In this document: positions 9,392 to 16,958 of the stretch, one piece after another
Layout: the number at the start of each line of letters is the position of its first letter
How positions within the stretch are numbered: position 1 is the first letter of the stretch
Source of the DNA: JBHHZJ01 sp046758005
Lineage (GTDB): Bacteria > Pseudomonadota > Alphaproteobacteria > Kiloniellales > J153
NCBI GenBank assembly: GCA_046758005.1
Contig: JBHHZJ010000002.1
Location: forward strand, 31,089-95,088
Length of the DNA stretch: 64,000 nucleotides
Direction: 5' to 3'
Position numbers and translations under genes: made by a program
The notes under the pieces: generated by a model
What the model was told of the DNA's origin: nothing
Databases searched by the model: none
What the model saw: only the letters and a program-made list of their open reading frames with translations

Positions 9392-9574
9392 TCAGCTGTT
9401 GTTGACAGCACTGGACAGCGCCGTCGAGACCTTGTTGAACATGACCTTGAGCGAGCCGCCCATGGCGGTCAGAGCGCCGATCGCAGCCACCGAGACGAGA
9501 GCGGCGATCAGGCCATACTCAATGGCCGTCGCGCCCGACTCGTCGTGGCAGAAATTCTGAAAACGCTTCAGCAT
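9392..9574 (-). CDS. flp: Flp-family major type IVb pilin
   Basis: A 60-residue prepilin, typical in size. The class IVb cleavage site is DESGATAIEYGLIAALV: cleavage after Gly leaves a mature protein starting ATAIEYG, with the conserved Glu-Tyr pair at mature residues 5-6. The rest is one hydrophobic helix and a short polar tail (ALSSAVNNS). The start is set by a strong ribosome site, AAGGAGAT, 6-7 nt upstream of the ATG. It is the first gene of the tad operon and is preceded by an AT-rich promoter region. It is separated from cpaA by 141 bp, which is consistent with pilin being expressed above the assembly genes. Confidence 0.96.
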   Translation of the reverse strand: MLKRFQNFCHDESGATAIEYGLIAALVSVAAIGALTAMGGSLKVMFNKVSTALSSAVNNS

Positions 9575-9734
9575 GATACGATCTCCTTGTATAGCGCATC
9601 ATCCAACGTGAATATTTATGACATGGACGTTAATAAACGATGAACCTGCGAGGCAAAAACTTTTGTATCCTAGGACTTACATAAAATTTTACAGTTAACG
9701 TTAAGCAAAAGAAGACACAAAAATATCTAATATT
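9575..9734. promoter_or_regulatory. AT-rich upstream region of flp/tad operon
   Basis: These 160 bp are strikingly AT-rich compared with their surroundings and sit directly before flp. The reverse strand holds several A/T tracts and the Shine-Dalgarno sequence AAGGAGAT (9581-9588 region). I could not fix a convincing -35/-10 pair, so this is a promoter region by position and composition only. Confidence 0.45.
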
Positions 9735-10928
9735 TTAACATTGTCTGACACCGCCCCGGGACATCGGGCCGGTATGGCCGGGGCCGGGCGGGAGGCCGGC
9801 CCCACGGCGGCGATCAGCCGGGCGCCCGCGCCACACCAGGGCGCGGCCGACGGCCCACCAGATTAGGCCCGTGCCGATGAGGGCCACATAGCCGTCGACG
9901 GCGTAATGCCAGCCCAGGTGAACCGCCCCGATCTGGAGCACGATCAGGAACGCGATCGTCGCCACGCGCACGATTCGGTGCAGGTGCCAGGTCACCAGCA
10001 CCAGGAGCAGGCCCATCGAAATGTGCAGGCTCGGCATGGCGGAGATGCCCGAGCCCAGCCTCAGAAAGTCCTTCTGGTAGTTCTCCCACAAGTACTGCTG
10101 GGCGAGATAGGAGGGCAGGGCGAACGAGTCCGAGACCGACTCGAGGTACGACATGAGTGGGGCAAACGGGTTGGGGCCGTCGAAGAGATATCCGTAGTAA
10201 ACGGGGCCGGCCGAGGACAGGACCGTGGCCAGGCCATTGCCCATGAGCGCCCAGCACAGCACGTAGGTGATCAGAAAGCGCGTGCGCCTTCGGTCCAAGG
10301 TGAAGGTGTGCCAGAACTGCATGAATAGGACGAGCGTGTACCAGGGCAGGGCGTAGGCGTTCGAGATCACGGCGGTGGCCAGGGGAAGACCGACCACCGG
10401 TTGAAGCAGTTCCCAGGGGTGGTTACCGCCGTGCAGTACCCAGTCGATCTTCATCAGCACCGGGTCCCAGCTGAATGGGGAGATCAGAGGGATCATCCGC
10501 TTGAGCGACGTGGTCATCGACAGGGCGAGCGGCAGGAGAACGAAGGCCGGGAGGGCGCTGAGCAGCCGCCGGGGCGCGAAGTATCCGGTCTTGAGATCAG
10601 TCCAGACGAAGCGGAGGGGCCGCTCGGGGCGATGCTTGGCGAGGCTCCAAACGATCCGGAAGATGACCCAGAAAAGGGCGAAGTTGGCGTACAGGACCAG
10701 ATGCACGTCGTTGTACATGCCGAGCCTGATGTCCTGGCCGTAGGCCTTGCCTACGGCGAACCCGGCCAGGAGGTAGAGCAGGACGACGGCGATGAACCAG
10801 GCTTGCTCCCGCAGGACGCTGACGGCCGCCCGGACGTACCTCGAGCGCGCGTCGGCCGGCGCAACCGGCACCGCCCGAGTGACGCTCACCTCCGCCCCGG
10901 CCGCGCGCACCTGCGCCATGTCGCTCAT
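9735..10928 (-). CDS. PAP2-superfamily membrane phosphatase/inositolphosphotransferase-like protein
   Basis: From ATG 10928 this is 397 residues with about eight hydrophobic segments. Near the C-terminus are the PAP2 signature parts SGISAMPSLHISMG (motif 2) and GAVHLGWHYAVDGY (motif 3), with the catalytic His residues present. The arrangement is that of the AUR1/inositol-phosphorylceramide-synthase-like branch, which moves phospho-headgroups between lipids, rather than of soluble acid phosphatases. The open frame continues upstream to 11180, but that extension is Arg/Pro-rich and lacks family features, so MSDMAQV is the likelier start. It is downstream of flp on the same strand as the tad operon but has its own upstream region. 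Confidence 0.8.
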   Translation of the reverse strand: MSDMAQVRAAGAEVSVTRAVPVAPADARSRYVRAAVSVLREQAWFIAVVLLYLLAGFAVGKAYGQDIRLGMYNDVHLVLYANFALFWVIFRIVWSLAKHRPERPLRFVWTDLKTGYFAPRRLLSALPAFVLLPLALSMTTSLKRMIPLISPFSWDPVLMKIDWVLHGGNHPWELLQPVVGLPLATAVISNAYALPWYTLVLFMQFWHTFTLDRRRTRFLITYVLCWALMGNGLATVLSSAGPVYYGYLFDGPNPFAPLMSYLESVSDSFALPSYLAQQYLWENYQKDFLRLGSGISAMPSLHISMGLLLVLVTWHLHRIVRVATIAFLIVLQIGAVHLGWHYAVDGYVALIGTGLIWWAVGRALVWRGRPADRRRGAGLPPGPGHTGPMSRGGVRQC

Positions 10929-11679
10929 TGCGCCCGGTTCTGCCCGGGCAGGCGGGCGGCGACGACTGGGCGCTGGAAGCCCCGCACGGTGTGCGATTTC
11001 GCTGAAACGGCGGTGGGCTGCATCACGAGCAACTCTGTTACCTTGGACCGGCGGGGGCCGACTGGCGGGGGTTCGATGCCGGCTGGCTCGGCCGGGTCGT
11101 CGCGATCGGCCGCCGCGCCGGCCTGGCCGGTATAACCCGCCCGCGGTTTGCATCTCATTAATGGGAACGACAATGGGCACGACGGGGGCGCCCGGGGGCG
11201 CCCCGGCCGCCGCGCCCTCCCGTCAGGGCCGGCCCAGCCGGGCGCTGTGGTCGAGGATCCCGCGTGCGACCGAGCCGCGTTCATCCATCGGAGGAGTATC
11301 GGACGCGGGGTAAAGGAGGTGTATACGAAAATATTTTAATCAAGATCTATTTATTAATCACTTGTTATAATTAGGCTCGTTATTTGTGGAATTCATGATA
11401 AAATGGCGCATGAGCGAATTTATTATTGTATTGAACGGCCCGGGAGGATCCAAAGGGCGTGGCGCAGGTGCGGAGGAGTGGACGGACAGGTCGGCAGAGC
11501 CGTGTGGAAAGATAAAGAAAAACAAATACATACGCGGTGATGCATTCGGCATTTGAATTAAAAGCATCTCAATAAATTTCGCAAGAAAGAATGACAGATT
11601 TACCCTTTGTTAAGTGTTTCACGTAATATTTCATTGACAACTTCAATCGTTGGATTGCGGCTAGGCAGGACGGTGCGCG
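10929..11679. other. Intergenic region with AT-rich island
   Basis: No convincing gene was found between the divergent PAP2 and 11680 genes. The first half is GC-rich. From about 11320 to 11660 it turns strongly AT-rich. A perfect Shine-Dalgarno-like string AAAGGAGGT (11312-11320) is not followed by a usable start and frame. Promoter-like pieces before the plus-strand operon are TTGACA at 11634-11639 and TAATAT at 11624-11629, but they do not form one well-spaced pair. Confidence 0.5.
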
Positions 11680-12045
11680 ATGGACGGAGATCGACATCTA
11701 ACGTCGGCTGAGGTGGAGCCGGTCGCGCCGCAGGCGGGCGAGCGCCGCGATGCGACCCTGCAGGCAATCTACGAACGGCGGGAGTGGAGCGGCGACCATC
11801 CGGTCAACATACGCCTCAGCGTCCCGCTGCTGTTCGGCCGCTACTACGTGACGCTCGTCGCAGGCAAGGAACGGCGCAGCGCGGAGCGCCTTGCCAGCGA
11901 GCGGCGCAAGCACCCGCTGATCAAATTCGGCAACTTGGTCGTGCTGTTCGCTCTGGGCACGGTGTGCGGCCTTGCGGGTCTGGCGCTCGTCCAGGTCCTG
12001 GGCATCTACGTGCTCGAGCGCGCCGGCCTCATGGTCGTCAACTGA
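11680..12045 (+). CDS. Small Tad-associated membrane protein, function unknown
   Basis: A 121-residue protein. The first 50 residues are polar; a segment NIRLSVPLLFGRYYVTLVAGKERR follows and a C-terminal hydrophobic helix (about residues 89-112: LVVLFALGTVCGLAGLALVQVL) suggests a single-pass membrane protein. I recall similar short proteins beside alphaproteobacterial Tad genes but cannot name a family. Its stop codon shares one base with the start of tadE (TGATG), so the two are probably translationally coupled. It is the first gene of the plus-strand pseudopilin operon and is likely accessory to pilus assembly. Confidence 0.75.
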   Translation: MDGDRHLTSAEVEPVAPQAGERRDATLQAIYERREWSGDHPVNIRLSVPLLFGRYYVTLVAGKERRSAERLASERRKHPLIKFGNLVVLFALGTVCGLAGLALVQVLGIYVLERAGLMVVN

Positions 12046-12506
12046 TGAAACGATCGGGCGATTCGATGACCGCTGAGCGATCGCGCAAGGCGCACTTGAC
12101 CCGGGCCGCCGCGCTGCGCGGCTGCTGGCGGGACGACCGCGGCGTCACCGCCGTCGAGCTGGCTTTCGTCCTGCCGGTTCTGCTGCTCTTGCTCTCCGGC
12201 ATCATTCAGTTCGGCGCGCTGATGTTTCTTCAGAACCACATGACGAACATCGCGCGGGAGACGGCGCGTCGCGTGGCCGTCGGCGAGCTGACCACGGCGG
12301 CGGCCGTGCAGAGCGCACAGACCTCCCTCATCAACTGGGGAATCAGTTACGGGGTCGTCGTGACCGAACCCGACCCCTTGGACCCCAACGATACCGATGT
12401 CGTCGTCGATATCACGGCGCCCATGTCGCAGGCGGCGTTGGTCGATGTCCTCGGCATCTTCCAGACCGGCACCCTGCGCGCCAAGGTAACGATGCGCCAG
12501 GAATGA
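12045..12506 (+). CDS. tadE: TadE-like pseudopilin
   Basis: A 153-residue protein with the TadE N-terminal pattern: a basic leader followed by DDRGVTAVELAFVLPVLLLLLSGIIQFG, in which the prepilin-like site G/VTAVE and the hydrophobic helix are clear. The periplasmic part is short and beta-rich. It should be processed by CpaA and enter the Tad pilus complex. MTAERSRK, seven codons downstream, is an alternative start. The last 30 codons plus the spacer (12421-12529) are the parental copy of the tadE fragments found before each extra tadG copy. Confidence 0.9.
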   Translation: MKRSGDSMTAERSRKAHLTRAAALRGCWRDDRGVTAVELAFVLPVLLLLLSGIIQFGALMFLQNHMTNIARETARRVAVGELTTAAAVQSAQTSLINWGISYGVVVTEPDPLDPNDTDVVVDITAPMSQAALVDVLGIFQTGTLRAKVTMRQE

Positions 12507-12529
12507 TTTAGGGAGCGGAGCACCAGGGG

Positions 12530-13801
12530 ATGACGAGGCGCGGCGCGAACAGCCGGAACTTTTGGCGCGACGAGCGCGGATCTACCTTCATCTTCTTTGG
12601 CGTCGCTATGACCACGATCATAGGCTTCGCCGCCTTTGCGGTCGACGTGGGGTATCTTTACGCCCTGAATAACAAACTTCAGGTGACCGCGGACGCCGCC
12701 GCGTTGGCCGGCGCCAGTGGTCTGCCCGACGCGAGCGCCGCTCAAACCGCGGCCCTGGACTACGCCGCCAAGAACATGCCACCCGGCAAGCACGGCACGG
12801 TGCTGTCCGCCTCGGACGTGGTGAGCGGCAACTGGGATCCCGCGACCCGGACGTTCAACCCTGCGGGAACACCGGTCAACGCCATCCAGGTCACCGCCCG
12901 CAGGACCCAGGCCAACGGCAACGGGGCGGGGCTCTTCTTCGCCCGGTTCCTCGGGTTCAGCGAAGTGGACATGGTGGCCACCGCCGTAGCAGCGATTCCC
13001 GCGGCGCCGTGCGTCGTCGTGCTGGATCCGGCCGCGAACGAGGCGCTGGAGGTGGAAACGAACGTCACCCTGAACTGCGGCGTGCAGGTCAACTCGACCG
13101 ATCCAGGGGCCATCGAGGTGTCCGGAACGTCGTGCCTTTCGGCCACCTCGATCGCGGTGACCGGCGGCTACACGGGCAGCTGCATCAGCCCGGCCCCGGT
13201 CACCGGCGCCCCTGCGATCCCGGACCCGCTGGCGGCTCTCCCGCCGCCTGCGTATTCGGGCTGCGATTACACCACCACGGTCAACATAAGCTCTTCGACC
13301 ACGCTCACTCCGGGCGTTTATTGCGGCGGGATCAAGATCACCGGCGGCAATGTCACGTTTCAGCCGGGCATGTACGTGCTGAGCGGCACCGGGTTGCACG
13401 TTTCGGGCGATGCTTCGCTGACCGGCAGCGAGGTGACCTTCTACCTGGCGCCGGGAACCGTCGGTGACATTGGGAAGTCCGTTGACATCAAAGGCACGGC
13501 CCAGGCGACGCTGAGCGCGCCGACCGCGGGCCCGTACGAAGGGGTTTTGTTCTATCAGGATCGCGCGGCGCCGACCACGCTGAAGAACTACATCAAGGGC
13601 GGCAGCGACATGGTGGTGACCGGCACGCTGTACTTTCCCACCACGGAAGTGGAGTTTTCGGGAAACAGCAACACGACCGCCGGTATCTGGACGAGCGTCA
13701 TTGCCCGCCTGCTGAGAATCCAGGGCAGCACCTATTTCGGCCCGGGTAACTACCCCGGGACCTATCCGCCGAACGTCGCCTTCTCGGGCCTGGTCAATTG
13801 A
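12530..13801 (+). CDS. TadG-like pilus-associated protein, copy 1
   Basis: A 423-residue protein with an N-terminal Tad domain (PF13400-like): FWRDERGSTFIFFG is the pseudopilin-like leader, followed by a hydrophobic helix and the conserved VDVGYLYALNNKLQVTADAA and ALAGA. After about residue 140 comes a Thr/Ser/Gly-rich extracellular part, with repeating short strands from about residue 255 that suggest a beta-solenoid. It lacks the von Willebrand domain seen in long TadG proteins. There are Cys residues at about 163, 184, 204, 217, 243 and 264. It is the most diverged of the three copies at both ends, while its centre is identical to the others. The ribosome site is GGGAGCGGAG. Confidence 0.88.
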   Translation: MTRRGANSRNFWRDERGSTFIFFGVAMTTIIGFAAFAVDVGYLYALNNKLQVTADAAALAGASGLPDASAAQTAALDYAAKNMPPGKHGTVLSASDVVSGNWDPATRTFNPAGTPVNAIQVTARRTQANGNGAGLFFARFLGFSEVDMVATAVAAIPAAPCVVVLDPAANEALEVETNVTLNCGVQVNSTDPGAIEVSGTSCLSATSIAVTGGYTGSCISPAPVTGAPAIPDPLAALPPPAYSGCDYTTTVNISSSTTLTPGVYCGGIKITGGNVTFQPGMYVLSGTGLHVSGDASLTGSEVTFYLAPGTVGDIGKSVDIKGTAQATLSAPTAGPYEGVLFYQDRAAPTTLKNYIKGGSDMVVTGTLYFPTTEVEFSGNSNTTAGIWTSVIARLLRIQGSTYFGPGNYPGTYPPNVAFSGLVN

Positions 13802-13861
13802 TGGGACTGACCTACCACCGCGGAGAAGCGTCGTGGCATCGGTGCAGGACCGACGAAGGGT

Positions 13862-13952
13862 CCATGCCGCCGGCGGCGTTGGTCGACGTCCTCGGCATCT
13901 TCCAGACCGGCACCCTGCGCCGGGAACGATTTAGGGAGCGGAGCACCAAGGC
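13862..13952 (+). pseudogene. Decayed 3' fragment of tadE (unit 2)
   Basis: These 91 bp align with 12421-12529, the last codons and downstream spacer of tadE, apart from an 18-bp deletion between GCGC-containing repeats, a few substitutions, and a TGA-to-CGA change that removes the stop. The fragment keeps the ribosome site for the following gene. It shows that duplication breakpoints lay inside tadE. Confidence 0.9.
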
Positions 13953-15224
13953 ATGACGAGGCGCGGCACGAACAGCCGGAACTTTTGGCGCGACGAGCGC
14001 GGATCGACGCTGATCCTGTTCGGCGTGGCCTTCGCCGGGATCATGGGCTTCGCCGCCCTGGTCATCGACGTAGGCTATCTCTACGCGCTCGACAACAAAC
14101 TTCAGGTCACGGCCGATTCGGCGGCGCTGGCCGGCGCCAGGCGGCTGCCCGACGCGAGCGCCGCCCAGACCGCGGCCCTGGACTACGCCGCCAAGAACAT
14201 GCCGGCCGCCGCGCACGGCACGGTGCTGTCCGCCTCGGACGTGGTGAGCGGCAACTGGGATCCCGCGACCCGGACGTTCAACCCTGCGGGAACACCGGTC
14301 AACGCCATCCAGGTCACCGCCCGCAGGACCCAGGCCAACGGCAACGGGGCGGGGCTCTTCTTCGCCCGGTTCCTCGGGTTCAGCGAAGTGGACATGGTGG
14401 CCACCGCCGTAGCAGCGATTCCCGCGGCGCCGTGCGTCGTCGTGCTGGATCCGGCCGCGAACGAGGCGCTGGAGGTGGAAACGAACGTCACCCTGAACTG
14501 CGGCGTGCAGGTCAACTCGACCGATCCAGGGGCCATCGAGGTGTCCGGAACGTCGTGCCTTTCGGCCACCTCGATCGCGGTGACCGGCGGCTACACGGGC
14601 AGCTGCATCAGCCCGGCCCCGGTCACCGGCGCCCCTGCGATCCCGGACCCGCTGGCGGCTCTCCCGCCGCCTGCGTATTCGGGCTGCGATTACACCACCA
14701 CGGTCAACATAAGCTCTTCGACCACGCTCACTCCGGGCGTTTATTGCGGCGGGATCAAGATCACCGGCGGCAACGTCACGTTTCAGCCGGGCATGTACGT
14801 GCTGGACGGCGTAGGGTTGCAGGTTTCGGGCAACGCCGTGCTGACCGGCAGCGAGGTGACCTTCTACCTGGCGCCGGGAACCGCCGGTGAAACCGGCAAG
14901 TCAGTTCACATCACCGGCACGGCGCAGGCCACGTTGAGCGCGCCGACCTCGGGCCCGTACGAGGGAATTCTCTTCTATCAGGACCGCGCTGCGCCGACCA
15001 CGCTGAAGAACTACTTCAAGGGCGGCAGCGACATGGTGGTGACGGGCGCGCTGTACTTTCCTACCACGAAAGTGGAGTTTTCGGGAAACAACAACACGAC
15101 CGCCGGCATCTGGACGAGCCTCATCGCCCGCAAGGTGGAATTCGAAGGAAACAGCTTCTTCGCCGCGGGCAATTTCCCCGGCAGTTTTCCGGCCAACGTC
15201 GCATCTACCGCTCTTGTCGATTGA
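13953..15224 (+). CDS. TadG-like pilus-associated protein, copy 2
   Basis: A 423-residue paralogue with the same architecture as copy 1: Tad domain (GSTLILFGVAFAGIMGFAALVIDVGYLYALDNK, shortened here to its visible core, at about residues 17-50), then a Thr/Ser/Gly-rich extracellular region. The N-terminal 75 codons differ from copy 1 at many synonymous and replacement sites but almost match copy 3. From about codon 88 to codon 284 it is identical to copy 1 except for one silent base. A variable patch (TAGETGKSVHITGT, about residues 311-324) and the C-terminal 45 residues distinguish copies. Probably surface-exposed as part of, or anchored beside, the pilus. Confidence 0.87.
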   Translation: MTRRGTNSRNFWRDERGSTLILFGVAFAGIMGFAALVIDVGYLYALDNKLQVTADSAALAGARRLPDASAAQTAALDYAAKNMPAAAHGTVLSASDVVSGNWDPATRTFNPAGTPVNAIQVTARRTQANGNGAGLFFARFLGFSEVDMVATAVAAIPAAPCVVVLDPAANEALEVETNVTLNCGVQVNSTDPGAIEVSGTSCLSATSIAVTGGYTGSCISPAPVTGAPAIPDPLAALPPPAYSGCDYTTTVNISSSTTLTPGVYCGGIKITGGNVTFQPGMYVLDGVGLQVSGNAVLTGSEVTFYLAPGTAGETGKSVHITGTAQATLSAPTSGPYEGILFYQDRAAPTTLKNYFKGGSDMVVTGALYFPTTKVEFSGNNNTTAGIWTSLIARKVEFEGNSFFAAGNFPGSFPANVASTALVD

Positions 15225-15286
15225 CGGGATCGGAAGGGCCCCTTGCGGAGAAGCGTCGTGGCATCGGTGCAGGACCGACGAAGGGT

Positions 15287-15377
15287 CCATGCCGCAGGCG
15301 GCGTCGGTCGACGTCTTCGGCATCTTCCAGACCGGCGCCCTGCGCCGGGAACGATTTAGGGAGCGGAGCACCAGGGC
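15287..15377 (+). pseudogene. Decayed 3' fragment of tadE (unit 3)
   Basis: Same fragment as in unit 2, with the same 18-bp deletion and lost stop and a handful of private substitutions (for example TCGGTCGACGTCTTCGG against TTGGTCGACGTCCTCGG). The shared deletion places the origin of unit 3 as a copy of unit 2, or the reverse. Confidence 0.9.
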
Positions 15378-16649
15378 ATGACGGGACGCGGCGCGAACAG
15401 CCGGAACTTCTGGCGCGACGAGCGCGGATCGACGCTGATCTTGGTCGGCGTGGCCTTCGCCGGGATCATGGGCTTCGCCGCCCTGGTCATCGACGTAGGC
15501 TATCTCTACGCGCTCGACAACAAACTTCAGGTCACGGCCGATTCGGCGGCGCTGGCCGGCGCCAGGCGGCTGCCCGACGCGAGCGCCGCCCAGACCGCGG
15601 CCCTGGACTACGCCGCCAAGAACATGCCGGCCGCCGCGCACGGCACGGTGCTGTCCGCCTCGGACGTGGTGAGCGGCAACTGGGATCCCGCGACCCGGAC
15701 GTTCAACCCTGCGGGAACACCGGTCAACGCCATCCAGGTCACCGCCCGCAGGACCCAGGCCAACGGCAACGGGGCGGGGCTCTTCTTCGCCCGGTTCCTC
15801 GGGTTCAGCGAAGTGGACATGGTGGCCACCGCCGTAGCAGCGATTCCCGCGGCGCCGTGCGTCGTCGTGCTGGATCCGGCCGCGAACGAGGCGCTGGAGG
15901 TGGAAACGAACGTCACCCTGAACTGCGGCGTGCAGGTCAACTCGACCGATCCAGGGGCCATCGAGGTGTCCGGAACGTCGTGCCTTTCGGCCACCTCGAT
16001 CGCGGTGACCGGCGGCTACACGGGCAGCTGCATCAGCCCGGCCCCGGTCACCGGCGCCCCTGCGATCCCGGACCCGCTGGCGGCTCTCCCGCCGCCTGCG
16101 TATTCGGGCTGCGATTACACCACCACGGTCAACATAAGCTCTTCGACCACGCTCACTCCGGGCGTTTATTGCGGCGGGATCAAGATCACCGGCGGCAACG
16201 TCACGTTTCAGCCGGGCATGTACGTGCTGGACGGCGTAGGGTTGCAGGTTACGGGCAACGCCGTGCTGACCGGCAGCGAGATAACCTTCTACCTGGCGCC
16301 GGGAACCGTTGGCCTGGCCGGGAAGTCCGTTTTCGTCGCCGGCACGGCGCAGGCGACGCTGAGCGCGCCGACCTCGGGCCCGTACGAAGGGATTCTGTTC
16401 TATCAGGACCGCGCTGCGCCGACCACGCTGAAGAACTATTTCAAGGGCGGCAGCGACATGGTGGTGACCGGCACGCTGTACTTTCCCACCACGGAAGTGG
16501 AGTTTTCGGGAAACAACAACACGACCGCCGGCATCTGGACGAGCCTCATCGCCCGCAAGGTGGAATTCGAAGGAAACAGCTTCTTCGCCGCGGGCAATTT
16601 CCCCGGCAGTTTCCCGGCCAACGTCGCCTTTACCTCTCTTGTCGATTGA
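15378..16649 (+). CDS. TadG-like pilus-associated protein, copy 3
   Basis: The third 423-residue copy. The N-terminus differs from copy 2 at only three places that I can see, and the central block is the same as in the other copies. The variable patch reads TVGLAGKSVFVAGT, while the C-terminus (ending VEFEGNSFFAAGNFPGSF and beyond) follows copy 2 rather than copy 1. All three copies keep the full frame and the same length, so selection appears to maintain each. The unit ends the plus-strand pseudopilin operon. Confidence 0.87.
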   Translation: MTGRGANSRNFWRDERGSTLILVGVAFAGIMGFAALVIDVGYLYALDNKLQVTADSAALAGARRLPDASAAQTAALDYAAKNMPAAAHGTVLSASDVVSGNWDPATRTFNPAGTPVNAIQVTARRTQANGNGAGLFFARFLGFSEVDMVATAVAAIPAAPCVVVLDPAANEALEVETNVTLNCGVQVNSTDPGAIEVSGTSCLSATSIAVTGGYTGSCISPAPVTGAPAIPDPLAALPPPAYSGCDYTTTVNISSSTTLTPGVYCGGIKITGGNVTFQPGMYVLDGVGLQVTGNAVLTGSEITFYLAPGTVGLAGKSVFVAGTAQATLSAPTSGPYEGILFYQDRAAPTTLKNYFKGGSDMVVTGTLYFPTTEVEFSGNNNTTAGIWTSLIARKVEFEGNSFFAAGNFPGSFPANVAFTSLVD

Positions 16650-16958
16650 GGCAACGTGGCGGGCCGCTGTATGAGACCGGCGCGCCGGCAGCCGCACGCG
16701 GCTCGGCCCTTGCTCGAGGACTCGCGGCGCGCCTCGTCATCGGCCGGGGTCCGTCCGGCGGCAAATCGCGCGGCGTGCGCGGCGGCGAACGAAGCCAAAG
16801 CTTGGGATAACGGTCCTTCGCGGGCCGCCTGGCCACCGAAAGGGCGGTGGCGCGCCACAAGGCCTAGGAAAGCTTTAACGCCGGGCAAGCCATATTCGTC
16901 TGTCTCGGACGGGGGCTTTCCGAAGAAATCAAGGAACGGACAACAAATCTTGAGCAAG
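16650..16958 (+). other. Intergenic spacer, no gene recognised
   Basis: The frame of the downstream membrane protein is open through this stretch, but the encoded Arg/Pro/Ala-rich sequence has no membrane segment or family feature. No clear terminator hairpin was found after the third tadG copy. AAGGAACGGA at 16931-16940 could serve as a ribosome site for the TTG at 16950 or ATG at 16959. Confidence 0.4.

Larger units (their letters stand above)
12421..16649 (+). repeat. Tandem triplication: tadE 3' end plus tadG-like gene, period about 1425 bp
   Basis: Three head-to-tail units begin at 12421, 13862 and 15287. Each holds a tadE 3' segment, the sequence TTTAGGGAGCGGAGCACC before the start, and a 423-codon TadG-like gene. 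Spacing between gene starts is 1423 and 1425 bp. Units 2 and 3 share an 18-bp deletion and a lost stop in the tadE part, so they descend from one already-decayed duplicate. The junctions share AGAAGCGTCGTGGCATCGG (13824-13842 region and its counterpart near 15249). Confidence 0.95.

Noticed and set aside
11148..11339. Short plus-strand frame ending after a perfect AAAGGAGGT string
   Set aside because: The ribosome-site-like string lies inside the frame near its end, and no usable start follows it.
14901..16697. 598-codon reverse-strand frame across the tadG array
   Set aside because: Open only because of codon bias; it is repeated in each copy and rich in Arg/Gly/His, so it is not a gene.
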